From assembly GCF_003857055.1 (NCBI RefSeq), contig NZ_QGSZ01000194.1, positions 1-35,932 on the forward strand: a stretch of 35,932 nucleotides of DNA, written 5' to 3'. The DNA is from Micromonospora inaquosa (GTDB lineage: Bacteria > Actinomycetota > Actinomycetes > Mycobacteriales > Micromonosporaceae). The first letter of the stretch is position 1, and the number at the start of each line of letters is the position of its first letter. Shown here one piece after another: positions 6,783-15,311 of this stretch. Made by a program: the position numbers and the translations under genes. The notes beneath the pieces were generated by a model. The model made no database searches and was not told the DNA's origin. It saw nothing but the letters and a program-made list of their open reading frames with translations.

Positions 6783-9176
6783 TCAGCTGCGCACCTGCCA
6801 CTGCTGGTTGGTGCCGCCGTTGCACGTCCAGAGGATCAACTTCGTGCCGTTCGCCGTCGCAGCGCCGTTGGCGTCCAGGCAGAGACCCGACTGCACTCCC
6901 GTGATCGTGCCGTTGGCGTTGATGTTCCACTGCTGGTTGGCCTGACCGTTGCAGTCCCAGATCACCACAGTGGTGCCGTTGCTGGTGCCCTGACCGGAGG
7001 CGTCCAGGCACTTGGTGCCGTAGACCATGAGCTGCCGGCTGGCCGTGTGGGTCCAGCGCTGGTTGGTGGCCCCACTGATGCAGTCCCAGATCTGGGCCTG
7101 CGTGCCGTTGGTCGTGCTGGAGTTGCCGATCTCGGCGCACCGGCCCGACTGGACGCCCACGAGCTGCACGTTCTGCGGGTTGGTGCTGCCGCCGCTCTGC
7201 ACGCCAGCCGCGTTGATCACCGTCTGCGCACCCGACGGCCAATTGCCGTTGCTGACCGTGACGTTGCCGTTGACCACGTTGCCGCGGTCACCGTTGGTCA
7301 CGTTGGTGCTGTTGTTCGTCGACCAGTTGTTGGTCACGGTGAAGTTGCCCATGTTCTCCGCGTACCAGTAGTTGGCGGTGGCCCAGGTGCCGGTGGAGGA
7401 GAACACGTTGTTGCGGGCGGTGTAGTAACGGGAACCCTCGTCGAAGTAGAGCCCGAACCAGCCGTTGGTCCGCAGGCAGTAGTTCTCGTTGATGGTCCCG
7501 CCGGGGTTCGCCGACAGCGTGTAGATGCACCCGCCGTCGGTCATCTGCTGCATGACGTCGTGCACGTAGTTGCCGATCACCTGGTTGTTGGCCGCGGTGG
7601 TCGCCGTGGTGTACCGCGGCTGGTAGTTGTACAGCCCTCGGTTCGCGTAGTGCTGGCTGCCGCCGGCGTCGTTGGCGCCCCAGCCGTAACCGACCGACAG
7701 ACCGGTGTACGGCATGTTGTAGACCTCGTTGTGCGAGACCAGTGCCGTGTTCACGTAGGTGGTCAGGATCGAGACCACACCCCGGTACTCCAGGCCGAGG
7801 TCGTGCACCCGGTTGTTGCTGATGGTGATGTTGCGGTTGACCATCCGCTGGTCGCTGGGGTGGTGGGCGTCGGCCCGCACACCACCGACCACGATGCCAC
7901 CGGCAGAGTTGCGGGCGATCTCGGAGCGGGTGACGGTGATGTTGCTGGCACCCAGGCCGACGCCGCTGGCGTGGGCGTTGGCGTCGTTTCCGATGCCGAT
8001 CGCCGTCTGCCCCAGGTTGACGAACTGGGAGTCGCTGAAGGTGATGGTGTTGGCTGCCGAGACCTGAACGGCGGCCGGCATCTGGTTCCAGTTCGGTCGG
8101 GTCGCCTCGAACTGGGGGCAGCCGGCCTGGCAGGAGGTCAACGCGTCGGACGGACGGGACCAGGTGCCGGTGATGTGGGCGCCGGTCTGCTGGTCGGCGA
8201 AGCCGTTGCTGCTACTGGGGCCGAGCCAGCTGGTGCCGGTGAAGGTGATGCCGCTGAACGAGATGTGGTGCGCGGGGGCGTCGTAGCTGCCCCCGACGTT
8301 GACCAGGGACTGCAACTGCGGCAGCTCCACACTCACCGAGCTCATGCTCTGCCCGGCGAGCGGGATGTAGTTGAGCTGACCGTTGCTCGGATTGAGATAC
8401 CACTCCCCCGCCGAGTCCAGGAACTCGTACGCGTTGGTCAGGTAGAAGGGACCGGCGCGGTGCGGGCTGGAGAGGGTGTCGAACCCGAAGGTGTTGTTGT
8501 TCCACGCCGGCTGCTGCATCGTCAGGAAGTTCCCGCTGATGCTCTGCACGGGCGAGTACCGGTCGGTGAACGAACCGACGCTCTCCACCTCGACGCGGTT
8601 CTGGTTGCCGAGGTTGTTGAGGTAGTTGAGCGCGCTGTTGGTGAACCGCATGCCCGACGTGGTGAAGGTGAAGTCGGAGCGGTTCACCGCGGTACGTGCC
8701 CGCGTGGCCACGGCCCCGTTGACGTAGAGCTGGCGGGCGTCGAGCCCGGCGCCGACGTTGGCCCGCCAGATGTTCTTCCCCGAGTCGACGAGCGACCACC
8801 CGGTGACCGCCCGGGCGCCGGTGATCGTCGGACGGGCACCGGCGGCCGCCCGCCAGATCACCTGATAGCCGTTGTTGCCCGAGTCGGCCGCAGTGAACCG
8901 CAGCGGAGACGAGAGCCGGTACGCGCCGTTGGCCAACTCCACGACGATGTCACCGGACATCGCGCTGTTGATCGCTCGCACCGCGGTCTGCGCGGCGGAG
9001 AGCGAACACGGTTGGCTGGCGGAACAAGTGGTGCCGGTGCCGGTGGGTGACGCGTAGAGGGTGGTGGTGGCCGCGACGGCCGGGGACGCCGAGGCGGTCA
9101 CCGCGACCACTGCGGTCACCGCTGACGCGGCAGCGCCGGCCAGCAGTCGGCGCAGCGACGGAATGGACGAGGACAC
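6783..9176 (-). CDS. Secreted right-handed beta-helix protein with C-terminal CBM13
   Basis: A 797-residue secreted protein. It has a signal peptide of about 35 residues (RRLLAGAAASAVTAVVAV core, cleavage near PAVAA). A long parallel beta-helix domain (about 36-660) is rich in the NNxV and SxNxI rungs typical of polysaccharide lyases and of beta-helix glycosidases such as GH141 or GH120; the RQLYVNG and RAR segment near 150 recalls the former. A ricin-type CBM13 follows (about 670-797) with QRW, QQW and QQW repeats. The catalytic family cannot be fixed by eye. The GTG at 9176 is preceded by AGGAG. It is last in line after the epimerase gene (80-bp gap), so it may be co-transcribed with the ribose-type importer. 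Its CBM13 closely matches that of the GH54 enzyme at the right edge. Confidence 0.85.
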   Translation of the reverse strand: MSSSIPSLRRLLAGAAASAVTAVVAVTASASPAVAATTTLYASPTGTGTTCSASQPCSLSAAQTAVRAINSAMSGDIVVELANGAYRLSSPLRFTAADSGNNGYQVIWRAAAGARPTITGARAVTGWSLVDSGKNIWRANVGAGLDARQLYVNGAVATRARTAVNRSDFTFTTSGMRFTNSALNYLNNLGNQNRVEVESVGSFTDRYSPVQSISGNFLTMQQPAWNNNTFGFDTLSSPHRAGPFYLTNAYEFLDSAGEWYLNPSNGQLNYIPLAGQSMSSVSVELPQLQSLVNVGGSYDAPAHHISFSGITFTGTSWLGPSSSNGFADQQTGAHITGTWSRPSDALTSCQAGCPQFEATRPNWNQMPAAVQVSAANTITFSDSQFVNLGQTAIGIGNDANAHASGVGLGASNITVTRSEIARNSAGGIVVGGVRADAHHPSDQRMVNRNITISNNRVHDLGLEYRGVVSILTTYVNTALVSHNEVYNMPYTGLSVGYGWGANDAGGSQHYANRGLYNYQPRYTTATTAANNQVIGNYVHDVMQQMTDGGCIYTLSANPGGTINENYCLRTNGWFGLYFDEGSRYYTARNNVFSSTGTWATANYWYAENMGNFTVTNNWSTNNSTNVTNGDRGNVVNGNVTVSNGNWPSGAQTVINAAGVQSGGSTNPQNVQLVGVQSGRCAEIGNSSTTNGTQAQIWDCISGATNQRWTHTASRQLMVYGTKCLDASGQGTSNGTTVVIWDCNGQANQQWNINANGTITGVQSGLCLDANGAATANGTKLILWTCNGGTNQQWQVRS

Positions 9177-9256
9177 GGGACGGTGCTCCTGACGTGAGAA
9201 CGGGGTGGGGGTGGGCGGACGGCCTCAACGAGCACGGGGGTGACAGGCCGAGGCGG

Positions 9257-10108
9257 TCATCCGAGGATCTCCCGGAGATAGCGCAGGCCGTCCGTGGCGA
9301 GACGGTCCTGCGAGGGGGCCAACGGACGCCAGATCGCCGCGGCGGTGGCGATGGTCTCGTTCTCCGCCGTGAACGACTCGATGCAGATCGCGCCCTGGTA
9401 GCCGGTATCCCGCAGGACGGTGAAGAAGCGGGGCCAGTCGAAGTGGTCAGCACCGGGCGCGCCCCGGTTGGTGCCGCTGACCTGGACGTGCTTGATGTGC
9501 CGACCGGCGACGGCGAGGGCCGCGTACGGGTCGGCCTCCTCGATGTTCATGTGGTACGTATCGATCATGATGCCGACGTTCGACGGCAGACCGTCGATCA
9601 TCTCGACGGTCTGCTCGATCGTGTTGACGACGCTCGTCTCGTAGCGGTTCAACGCCTCGACGCCGATGCTCACCCCCAACTCGCCGGCCCGCTCGGCCAC
9701 CGGCGCCAGGTTGCGCCGGAGATCCGCGTAGCAGGCCGCGCGAGCCGCTGGAGACATCCGCCAGGTGCGCCCGACCGAGGCGTACGCGGGACCGCCGACG
9801 CATCCAGCGCCGACGGCCGCCGCGCTCGCCACGCAGTCCATGAGGTACGCCACCGTCGACTCGACCACCGCCGGTGCGGCGTCGACCAGTTCCCGCCCCG
9901 GCGGGGTGACCGCGCAGACACCGGCGGCCACGAGACCGTGCGCCGCCAACAGGTCCCGGGTCCGGATCGGGTCCCAGTCACCGGGCTGCTCGATCGGCAA
10001 CTCGACCGCGTCGAAGCCGAACGACGCGATCCGCGGAATCAGCTCGGCCAGGGCCTCGTCGTCGATTGGCGAGGCCCAGACCCACGGGTTGACGCCGATG
10101 GCGTACAT
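9257..10108 (-). CDS. Sugar epimerase/isomerase, D-tagatose/psicose 3-epimerase-like TIM barrel
   Basis: A 283-residue TIM barrel of the xylose-isomerase-like AP endonuclease 2 fold. The divalent-metal ligands of ketose 3-epimerases can be placed in order: E151 (VEALNRYE), D183 (MIDTYHMNIEE), H207 or nearby (HVQVSGTNRG) and E244 (CIESF). Spacing and length match D-tagatose/D-psicose 3-epimerases. The ATG at 10108 has AAGG upstream and lies 6 bp after the binding-protein stop, so it belongs to the importer operon. The expected reaction is C3 epimerisation (or isomerisation) of an imported ketose; the real substrate is not known. Confidence 0.88.
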   Translation of the reverse strand: MYAIGVNPWVWASPIDDEALAELIPRIASFGFDAVELPIEQPGDWDPIRTRDLLAAHGLVAAGVCAVTPPGRELVDAAPAVVESTVAYLMDCVASAAAVGAGCVGGPAYASVGRTWRMSPAARAACYADLRRNLAPVAERAGELGVSIGVEALNRYETSVVNTIEQTVEMIDGLPSNVGIMIDTYHMNIEEADPYAALAVAGRHIKHVQVSGTNRGAPGADHFDWPRFFTVLRDTGYQGAICIESFTAENETIATAAAIWRPLAPSQDRLATDGLRYLREILG

Positions 10109-10114
10109 CGGACC

Positions 10115-11296
10115 TTACTTCCAGCGCTGCGGGTAGCCGGGCAGGTCGGTGCAGCCGCACATCGCGTAGTGCAGCGGCGGCATACCCGGGTCGAGGTACT
10201 GGTCGAGGTTCTCCTGGGTGACGGTCGGCTGCGGCAGCTTCCACGGGCTGGACACCTGCTGGCCGTCGAGGATCCGCAGGGCCGCGATGATCGGCGTACG
10301 CCACTGGTAGGTCGGGTAGGTCGGGGCGATGGCGGTGAGGTTCTTGTCCTTCCAGATCTTCAGGAAGTCGAGCTGGTCCTCGCCGTTCATCGGCGGAACC
10401 GGCTTGCCCGCGTCCTGGAACGCCTCGACCGCCGCGACGGCCACCGCCCCGGCGTCCATCCAGATCCCGTCGATCGTGCCGTACCGCTGGATGTAGTCGT
10501 CGACGGTCTTCTTGGTCTTGGCCGGATCACCGTCGGTGAACTCGACGCCGACGACGTCGACCTTCGCCTTGTCGAACGCCACCTTTGCCGCCGACCAACG
10601 GGTCTCCAGGACGTCGACGCCGGGCAGGATCCGCAGGGCGAGGACCTTGCCGCCGGGCTTCATCTTCTGGCTGACGAACTCGGCCCCGACGTGGCCGAAG
10701 CCGTAGCCGCCGATGGGGTTGATGAACGTCACCGGGCACTTCGTGTCGACACCACGGTCGAAGACGATGACCGGTAGCCCGGCCTGGCAGGCCGCCTCGA
10801 CGGCCGGGGTGAGGGTGGCGGTGGTGTTCGGCGAGACGATGAGCGCGTCGCAGCCCTTGCCGAGCAGGTCGTTGATGTCCGCGATCTGCTTCTGGTCCTT
10901 GCCCTCGGCGTCGACGTGCACGAACTCCTTGATGCGGCTCTTCTGCGCCTCGACCTCGGCCTGCATGGTCTTGAACCCGACCTGCCGCCACGGGTTGTTC
11001 AGGGCCGCGTTCGAGAAGCAGATCTTGTGCGGGCCGTTTTTCTTGTACTTGGCGGTGTCGACCATCGTCGGGTTGAGCACCTGCTCCCACGGCTTGTCGG
11101 CCGGGCCCGTCGGTGCCGCGTCGAGCAACGCGAGCTCGGCGTCGTAGTCGGCCTGCACGAAGAACTTCGACTGTTCCCCGGTGCCCGACCCGGCGGCGGA
11201 CGCACTGCCCGAGGGGCTCGCGGCCGGCTCGTCGGTGGCACAGGCGGTGAGGGACAGCAGGGTGACAGCGGCCAGTGCCGCCATGGAACGTCGCAC
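10115..11296 (-). CDS. Ribose-type sugar-binding lipoprotein
   Basis: A 393-residue periplasmic-binding-protein type 1 domain lipoprotein of the RbsB/XylF class, the receptor of a CUT2 importer. The GTG at 11296 is preceded by GGGG; the signal peptide ends in a lipobox at C19 (LTAC), followed by a Ser/Gly-rich tether. Family landmarks are KICFSNAALNNPWRQ (first lobe, aromatic contact), IVSPNTTATLTP and PVIVFDRGVDTK. It lies 13 bp after the second permease gene and 6 bp before the epimerase gene. The ligand is probably a monosaccharide. Confidence 0.9.
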   Translation of the reverse strand: MRRSMAALAAVTLLSLTACATDEPAASPSGSASAAGSGTGEQSKFFVQADYDAELALLDAAPTGPADKPWEQVLNPTMVDTAKYKKNGPHKICFSNAALNNPWRQVGFKTMQAEVEAQKSRIKEFVHVDAEGKDQKQIADINDLLGKGCDALIVSPNTTATLTPAVEAACQAGLPVIVFDRGVDTKCPVTFINPIGGYGFGHVGAEFVSQKMKPGGKVLALRILPGVDVLETRWSAAKVAFDKAKVDVVGVEFTDGDPAKTKKTVDDYIQRYGTIDGIWMDAGAVAVAAVEAFQDAGKPVPPMNGEDQLDFLKIWKDKNLTAIAPTYPTYQWRTPIIAALRILDGQQVSSPWKLPQPTVTQENLDQYLDPGMPPLHYAMCGCTDLPGYPQRWK

Positions 11297-11309
11297 TATG
11301 GTTTCCCCT

Positions 11310-12293
11310 TTATCTCGACGAAGAACGCGTTGCCGAGACCGCCACGGCGAGCAGGATGATCCCGCCCTGGACGGTCGACCTGAGGGCGCCGGAGACGCCG
11401 TAGAAATTCATGAGGGCGAACAGCAGTTCGAGGGTGAGCGCGCCGAGCATCGCCCCGACGACCGCGCCGCGGCCCCCGCCGAGCGCCACCCCACCGAGGA
11501 CCACCGCGGTGATCGCACCGAACTCCAGGCCCGCACCGGCCTGGAACGACACGCCGCTGTAGCCACCCAGGAGGATCGCCGCCACCGCCGCCGCGAGCCC
11601 GCTGAGGATGAAGGCGACCGTTCGGGTACGCCACACCCGTACACCGCTCAGCTCGGCGGTACGCGGGTTGTCGCCGACGGCGACCAGCGTCCGACCGAAG
11701 TCGGACCGCATCAGCAGCACGGCCGCCACCGCCACGACCACCAGGACCACCAGCGCGTACGGCACGCGGCCCAACAGCGGCACGTCCTCGAAGGCCCGCC
11801 GGCCGAACCGCCGGAACTCCTCGGAGAGCCCGCCCTTCGGGGCGCCATCGGACCACAGGTAGACCGCGCCCACGAGGATCAGGAACATGCCGAGGGTGGT
11901 GATGAACGACGGCACCCGCAGCCGGGTCGTGACCAGGCCGTTGACCAACCCGACCAGCGCTCCGAAGGCGAGCAGGAGCAGCACCACCGGCCAGGTTCGC
12001 GCCGGGTCGCTGTCGATCAGCCGGGCGGCGATCACCACCTGCGCGGTGACCAGAGACCCGACCGAGAGGTCGAACTCACCGGAGACGATCACGAAGTACT
12101 GACCGGCGGCGAGCAGGATGATCGGCGCCGACCGACCGAGGAAGGACATCAGCGACGACGGGGCCAGGAAGTCGGGCTGCCGAATGCCGACGAGCACCAA
12201 CAGCACCGCGAGAATCGCCAGGATCGGCAGGACACCACCGGGGCGCACCCGCGGCACCCGCAGCGGCAGGGAACGAGGCTGGACGGTCTGCAT
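11310..12293 (-). CDS. Ribose-type ABC transporter permease (second)
   Basis: A 327-residue RbsC-like permease of the CUT2 family with about eight to ten membrane segments. Typical signatures are GEFDLSVGSLV in the middle of the N-terminal half and GVALGGGRGAVVGAMLG towards the C-terminus. The ATG at 12293 is 2 bp after the stop of the sister permease, so the pair probably forms a heterodimer in the membrane. The substrate is set by the lipoprotein downstream. Confidence 0.92.
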   Translation of the reverse strand: MQTVQPRSLPLRVPRVRPGGVLPILAILAVLLVLVGIRQPDFLAPSSLMSFLGRSAPIILLAAGQYFVIVSGEFDLSVGSLVTAQVVIAARLIDSDPARTWPVVLLLLAFGALVGLVNGLVTTRLRVPSFITTLGMFLILVGAVYLWSDGAPKGGLSEEFRRFGRRAFEDVPLLGRVPYALVVLVVVAVAAVLLMRSDFGRTLVAVGDNPRTAELSGVRVWRTRTVAFILSGLAAAVAAILLGGYSGVSFQAGAGLEFGAITAVVLGGVALGGGRGAVVGAMLGALTLELLFALMNFYGVSGALRSTVQGGIILLAVAVSATRSSSR

Positions 12294-12295
12294 GG

Positions 12296-13267
12296 CTAGG
12301 CCGCCTTTCGCATGGCCCGGCGGGCGTAGACGGCGACCGCGGCGATGATGATGACGCCCCGGATCACCTGCTTGAAGAAGGCGTCGACCTCAAGCTGGTT
12401 GAAGATGGCGTCGATGCTGGCGAGCAGCAGCACCCCGCCGACCGTGCCGATCACACCGCCGCGCCCACCGGCGAGGGCGGTCCCGCCGATCACCACCGCC
12501 GCGATCGACTCCAGGTCGTAGAGGCCCTCGGTGCCGACGCGCGGGGCGCCCGAGCCGAGCCGACTGGCGAGATAGATGCCGGCGAGCCCCGCGCACATCG
12601 AGCACAGGATGTGGGCGGTGACGAGGATCCGGTCGTTGCGGACGCCGGAGAGCCGGGCCACCTCCGGATCCCCGCCGACGGCGACCAGATGGTGGCCGAA
12701 GCGGGTCCGCGAGAGCGCGAACCAGGCCGCCGCGGTGACGGCTATCAGCAGCAGGAACGACACCGGGACCGGCCCGACGCGCTGATAGCCGAGCGACTGC
12801 ACGAGTGAGGGCGCGGTGGCCCCCGCCGGACCGTCGTAGCCGTTGTCCAGGTAACCCTTGAGCAGCAGCCCGACGCCGAGGGTCGCGATGAACGCGTTGA
12901 CCCGGAACCTGGTGACGAGGATCCCGTTGAGCAGCCCGACGCCGGCGCTGACGACGAGCGCCAGGCCGATCGCCGGCAGCACCGCACCATCGCTGCCGTT
13001 CATCGTCTCGGCCGCGACGAGGGTGCTGAGACTGATCACGTACGCCACCGAGAGGTCGAGCGAGCCCCCCAGGATGACCAGGGTCTGGCCGACCGCGACC
13101 AGCCCGAGGCCGGCGGCGACATGCAGCAGACTCACGGTCGTGGACTGGTTGAAGAGCTGACCGCCGTCGAGCAGGACGACCAGCCAGCCGATCGCCAGGG
13201 TGAGGGTCAGGGCCACGAAGACGCCCGGTACGGAACGCCGGGCCGGCAGCAGCGACAAAGCGGTCAC
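12296..13267 (-). CDS. Ribose-type ABC transporter permease (first)
   Basis: A 323-residue RbsC-like integral membrane permease. Signatures are GGSLDLSVAYVISLST and GGTALAGGRGGVIGTVGG, equivalent to those of its sister gene. The GTG at 13267 overlaps the ATPase stop as GTGA, which indicates translational coupling. Two different permeases in one CUT2 system are common in actinomycetes and suggest a heterodimeric channel. Confidence 0.92.
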   Translation of the reverse strand: MTALSLLPARRSVPGVFVALTLTLAIGWLVVLLDGGQLFNQSTTVSLLHVAAGLGLVAVGQTLVILGGSLDLSVAYVISLSTLVAAETMNGSDGAVLPAIGLALVVSAGVGLLNGILVTRFRVNAFIATLGVGLLLKGYLDNGYDGPAGATAPSLVQSLGYQRVGPVPVSFLLLIAVTAAAWFALSRTRFGHHLVAVGGDPEVARLSGVRNDRILVTAHILCSMCAGLAGIYLASRLGSGAPRVGTEGLYDLESIAAVVIGGTALAGGRGGVIGTVGGVLLLASIDAIFNQLEVDAFFKQVIRGVIIIAAVAVYARRAMRKAA

Positions 13268-14787
13268 TGGGCGGTCTCCCGTGCGGTCTCCCGTGCGGTG
13301 CCGACCGCCAGCGCGACGACCTCCTCCTCGGTCGCGCCGGCGGGCAGCTCGCCCGCGACGTGGCCGTCACGCATGACGACGATCCGGTCACTCATGCCCA
13401 GCAGCTCCGGTAGATCGGACGAGATCATCAGCACCGCGGCGCCATCCCGGGCGAGGCGGCGGACGAGGTCGTGGATGGCTGACTTCGCGCCCACGTCGAT
13501 GCCCCGGGTCGGCTCGTCGAAGAGCAGGATCCGCGGGTTGAGCGCGAGCCATCGGGCCAGCACGACCTTCTGCTGGTTGCCCCCGGACAGAAAGCGGATC
13601 TCCTGGTCGTCGCCGGCGCCGCGGACCTCCACGGCGGTCAGCAGCTCGCGCACCCGGACCGTCCTGGCCGCCCGGCCGGAGCGAGCGGCGAAGACGGCCC
13701 GGCTGGCGAGCAGCGCGTTGTCGAGCACCGACTGCCGGGGAACGATCCCCTCACCCTTGCGGTCCTCGGTGACGTAGGCGATGCCGGCCCGCATGGCGGT
13801 GCGCGGTGAGCGCAGTCGTACCGGCCGGTCATCGAGCGTGACGTCGCCGGTCGTGAACGGCGACACCCCGAAGATCGCCCGGGCCAGCGCGGAGCGCCCG
13901 GAGCCCTGCAGACCGCCGATGCCGAGCACCTCGCCGGCGCGCAGTTGGAGGTTGACGTCGCGCAGCTTCCGGTTTCCCGCGTCGCGCAGGTTGAGCCGTA
14001 CCGGACCCCGGTCCTCGGGGGCGGCCCGGTCCGGGTAGTAGCTGGACAGTGCCCGGCCGACCATGTGCCGCACCAACTCGTCGGCGGTGGTGTCCGCAGT
14101 GTCCACTGTGGTGACCCGACGGCCGTCCTTGAGCACGGTGATCCGACTGGACAGGTCGAAGACCTCGGCGAGTCGGTGCGAGACGTACAGCAGCCCGATG
14201 CCCCGCTCCTGGAGTCGGCGCACCAGACCGTAGAGCAGTTCGACCTCGTGGTCGGCCAGCGCCGCGGTCGGCTCGTCCATGATGAGCAGCCGCGCGTCCA
14301 GGGCCAGCGCCTTGGCGATCTCGACGACCTGCTGCTGCGCGACACCGAGTTGCCCCACCCGGGCGTCGGCCGGCAACGTGGTCTCGCCGATCGAGGCGAG
14401 CAACTGCCGGGTGCGGTCGAGCATGCCCCGGCGGTCGACCAACCCGCGACGGACCGGCTCGTGCCCCAGGTAGACGTTCTCCGCGACGGTGCGCTCCGGG
14501 AGCAGGTTGAACTCCTGGTGGATGATGCCGACGCCGGCCCGCTGCGCGTCGCGCGGGCCGCGGAAGCTGCGCGGCTCACCGGCGAACTCGACGGTGCCCT
14601 CGTCCGGGCTGTATCCACCGGACACGATCTTCATGAGGGTGGACTTCCCGGCGCCGTTCTCACCGACGACGGCGTGCACCTCGCCCGGCGCGACGTCGAG
14701 GTCGATGCCATCGAGGACACGTACTCCGAGGAAGGACTTGCCGATGCCCCGAAGGGTGAGAAGCGGCGTCGGCGGCGGATCTGACAT
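13264..14787 (-). CDS. Ribose-type ABC transporter ATPase, duplicated domains
   Basis: A 507-residue RbsA/MglA-type tandem ATPase. The first nucleotide-binding domain has Walker A GENGAGKST and Walker B LLIMDEPTAAL. The second has the usual degenerate Walker A (GLQGSGRSA), signature LSGGNQQKV and Walker B LLFDEPTRGIDVG. I prefer the ATG at 14787, which has GAGGG at good spacing, over the GTG five codons upstream. It is the first gene of the importer operon, so unlike the other two importers of this window this one carries its own motor. The C-terminus ends with a short duplicated RETARET segment. Confidence 0.93.
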   Translation of the reverse strand: MSDPPPTPLLTLRGIGKSFLGVRVLDGIDLDVAPGEVHAVVGENGAGKSTLMKIVSGGYSPDEGTVEFAGEPRSFRGPRDAQRAGVGIIHQEFNLLPERTVAENVYLGHEPVRRGLVDRRGMLDRTRQLLASIGETTLPADARVGQLGVAQQQVVEIAKALALDARLLIMDEPTAALADHEVELLYGLVRRLQERGIGLLYVSHRLAEVFDLSSRITVLKDGRRVTTVDTADTTADELVRHMVGRALSSYYPDRAAPEDRGPVRLNLRDAGNRKLRDVNLQLRAGEVLGIGGLQGSGRSALARAIFGVSPFTTGDVTLDDRPVRLRSPRTAMRAGIAYVTEDRKGEGIVPRQSVLDNALLASRAVFAARSGRAARTVRVRELLTAVEVRGAGDDQEIRFLSGGNQQKVVLARWLALNPRILLFDEPTRGIDVGAKSAIHDLVRRLARDGAAVLMISSDLPELLGMSDRIVVMRDGHVAGELPAGATEEEVVALAVGTARETARETAQ

Positions 14788-14899
14788 CCCGAAAGCCCTC
14801 ACAGACAGTAGTCATCAACAAGATTCAATGGAACTTTACGGCGGCCTCGACGCGCCGGGAATCGCACTTTCGTAGCCATCGACGGATGCTTACGTTCTT

Positions 14900-14912
14900 A
14901 TGTTGCGAACAT
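14900..14912. promoter_or_regulatory. Palindrome ATGTTGCGAACAT, candidate operator
   Basis: Perfect 5-bp arms (ATGTT/AACAT) around GCG. It lies about 110 bp before the ATPase start and immediately upstream of a plus-strand TTGACA box, so one bound regulator could affect both directions. No regulator gene adjoins it. Confidence 0.45.
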
Positions 14913-14916
14913 TCCC

Positions 14917-14957
14917 TTGACATCGAGGAAACATCACACGTATGAAGATAGATGTTT
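14917..14957 (+). promoter_or_regulatory. Promoter-like boxes overlapped by an inverted repeat
   Basis: TTGACA at 14917-14922 and TATGAA at 14941-14946 (18-bp spacer) make a good plus-strand promoter for the ThuA/PQQ gene, although the leader would be about 360 nt. An inverted repeat AAACATC-N15-GATGTTT (14929-14957) straddles the -10 box. A second TTGACA at 15087-15092 is nearer the gene but has only a poor -10 partner (CATCCT, 15110-15115). Confidence 0.4.
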
Positions 14958-15311
14958 GGATGGAGGTCCGCAATCCTCGACCGGGGCTGATTGCCAGGGC
15001 CGCAGCGTGAGCGGCAGCGACGCCGCAGCGAGGGAGTCGATCACGGCCGTCGTCACCGGGCGCGACGTCGGACGTTACTCCATTAATTGACAGTCATCTA
15101 TTTCTAGCTCATCCTGACCCCGTGGATCACCGGACGAGAGCCACAGCCAACATCACGCTGGGTGACGTCCCACGGGTCTGACTGCCGTCTTCGGCGAGCG
15201 GCACGAGGACCGACCACCACCCTCGTGGCATCGCACGCGTCCAGGCACAACCTGACGTGCTGCGGGGCCCGTGGTCGCTATCGGAGTTGCCCGTCCAACC
15301 TAGGAGACGCC

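Larger units (their letters stand above)
14788..15311. other. Divergent control region, 524 bp, no gene
   Basis: Lies between the ribose-type importer operon (minus) and the ThuA/PQQ gene (plus), and is less GC-rich than its surroundings around 14880-14960. It holds a 13-nt palindrome, a spaced inverted repeat and promoter-like boxes, described separately. The open frame that extends the ThuA protein upstream to 15162 has no ribosome site, encodes no signal peptide and is not supported as coding. Confidence 0.6.

Noticed and set aside
7047..9050. 667-codon plus-strand open frame opposite the beta-helix gene
   Set aside because: Its protein is Val/Gly/Arg/Asp-rich without domains, which is the usual antisense shadow of a high-GC gene; the minus strand encodes a signal peptide, beta-helix and CBM13.
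15162..15311. N-terminal extension of the ThuA/PQQ gene
   Set aside because: No ribosome site, Cys/Arg-rich odd sequence, and the signal peptide begins at 15312 behind AGGAGA.
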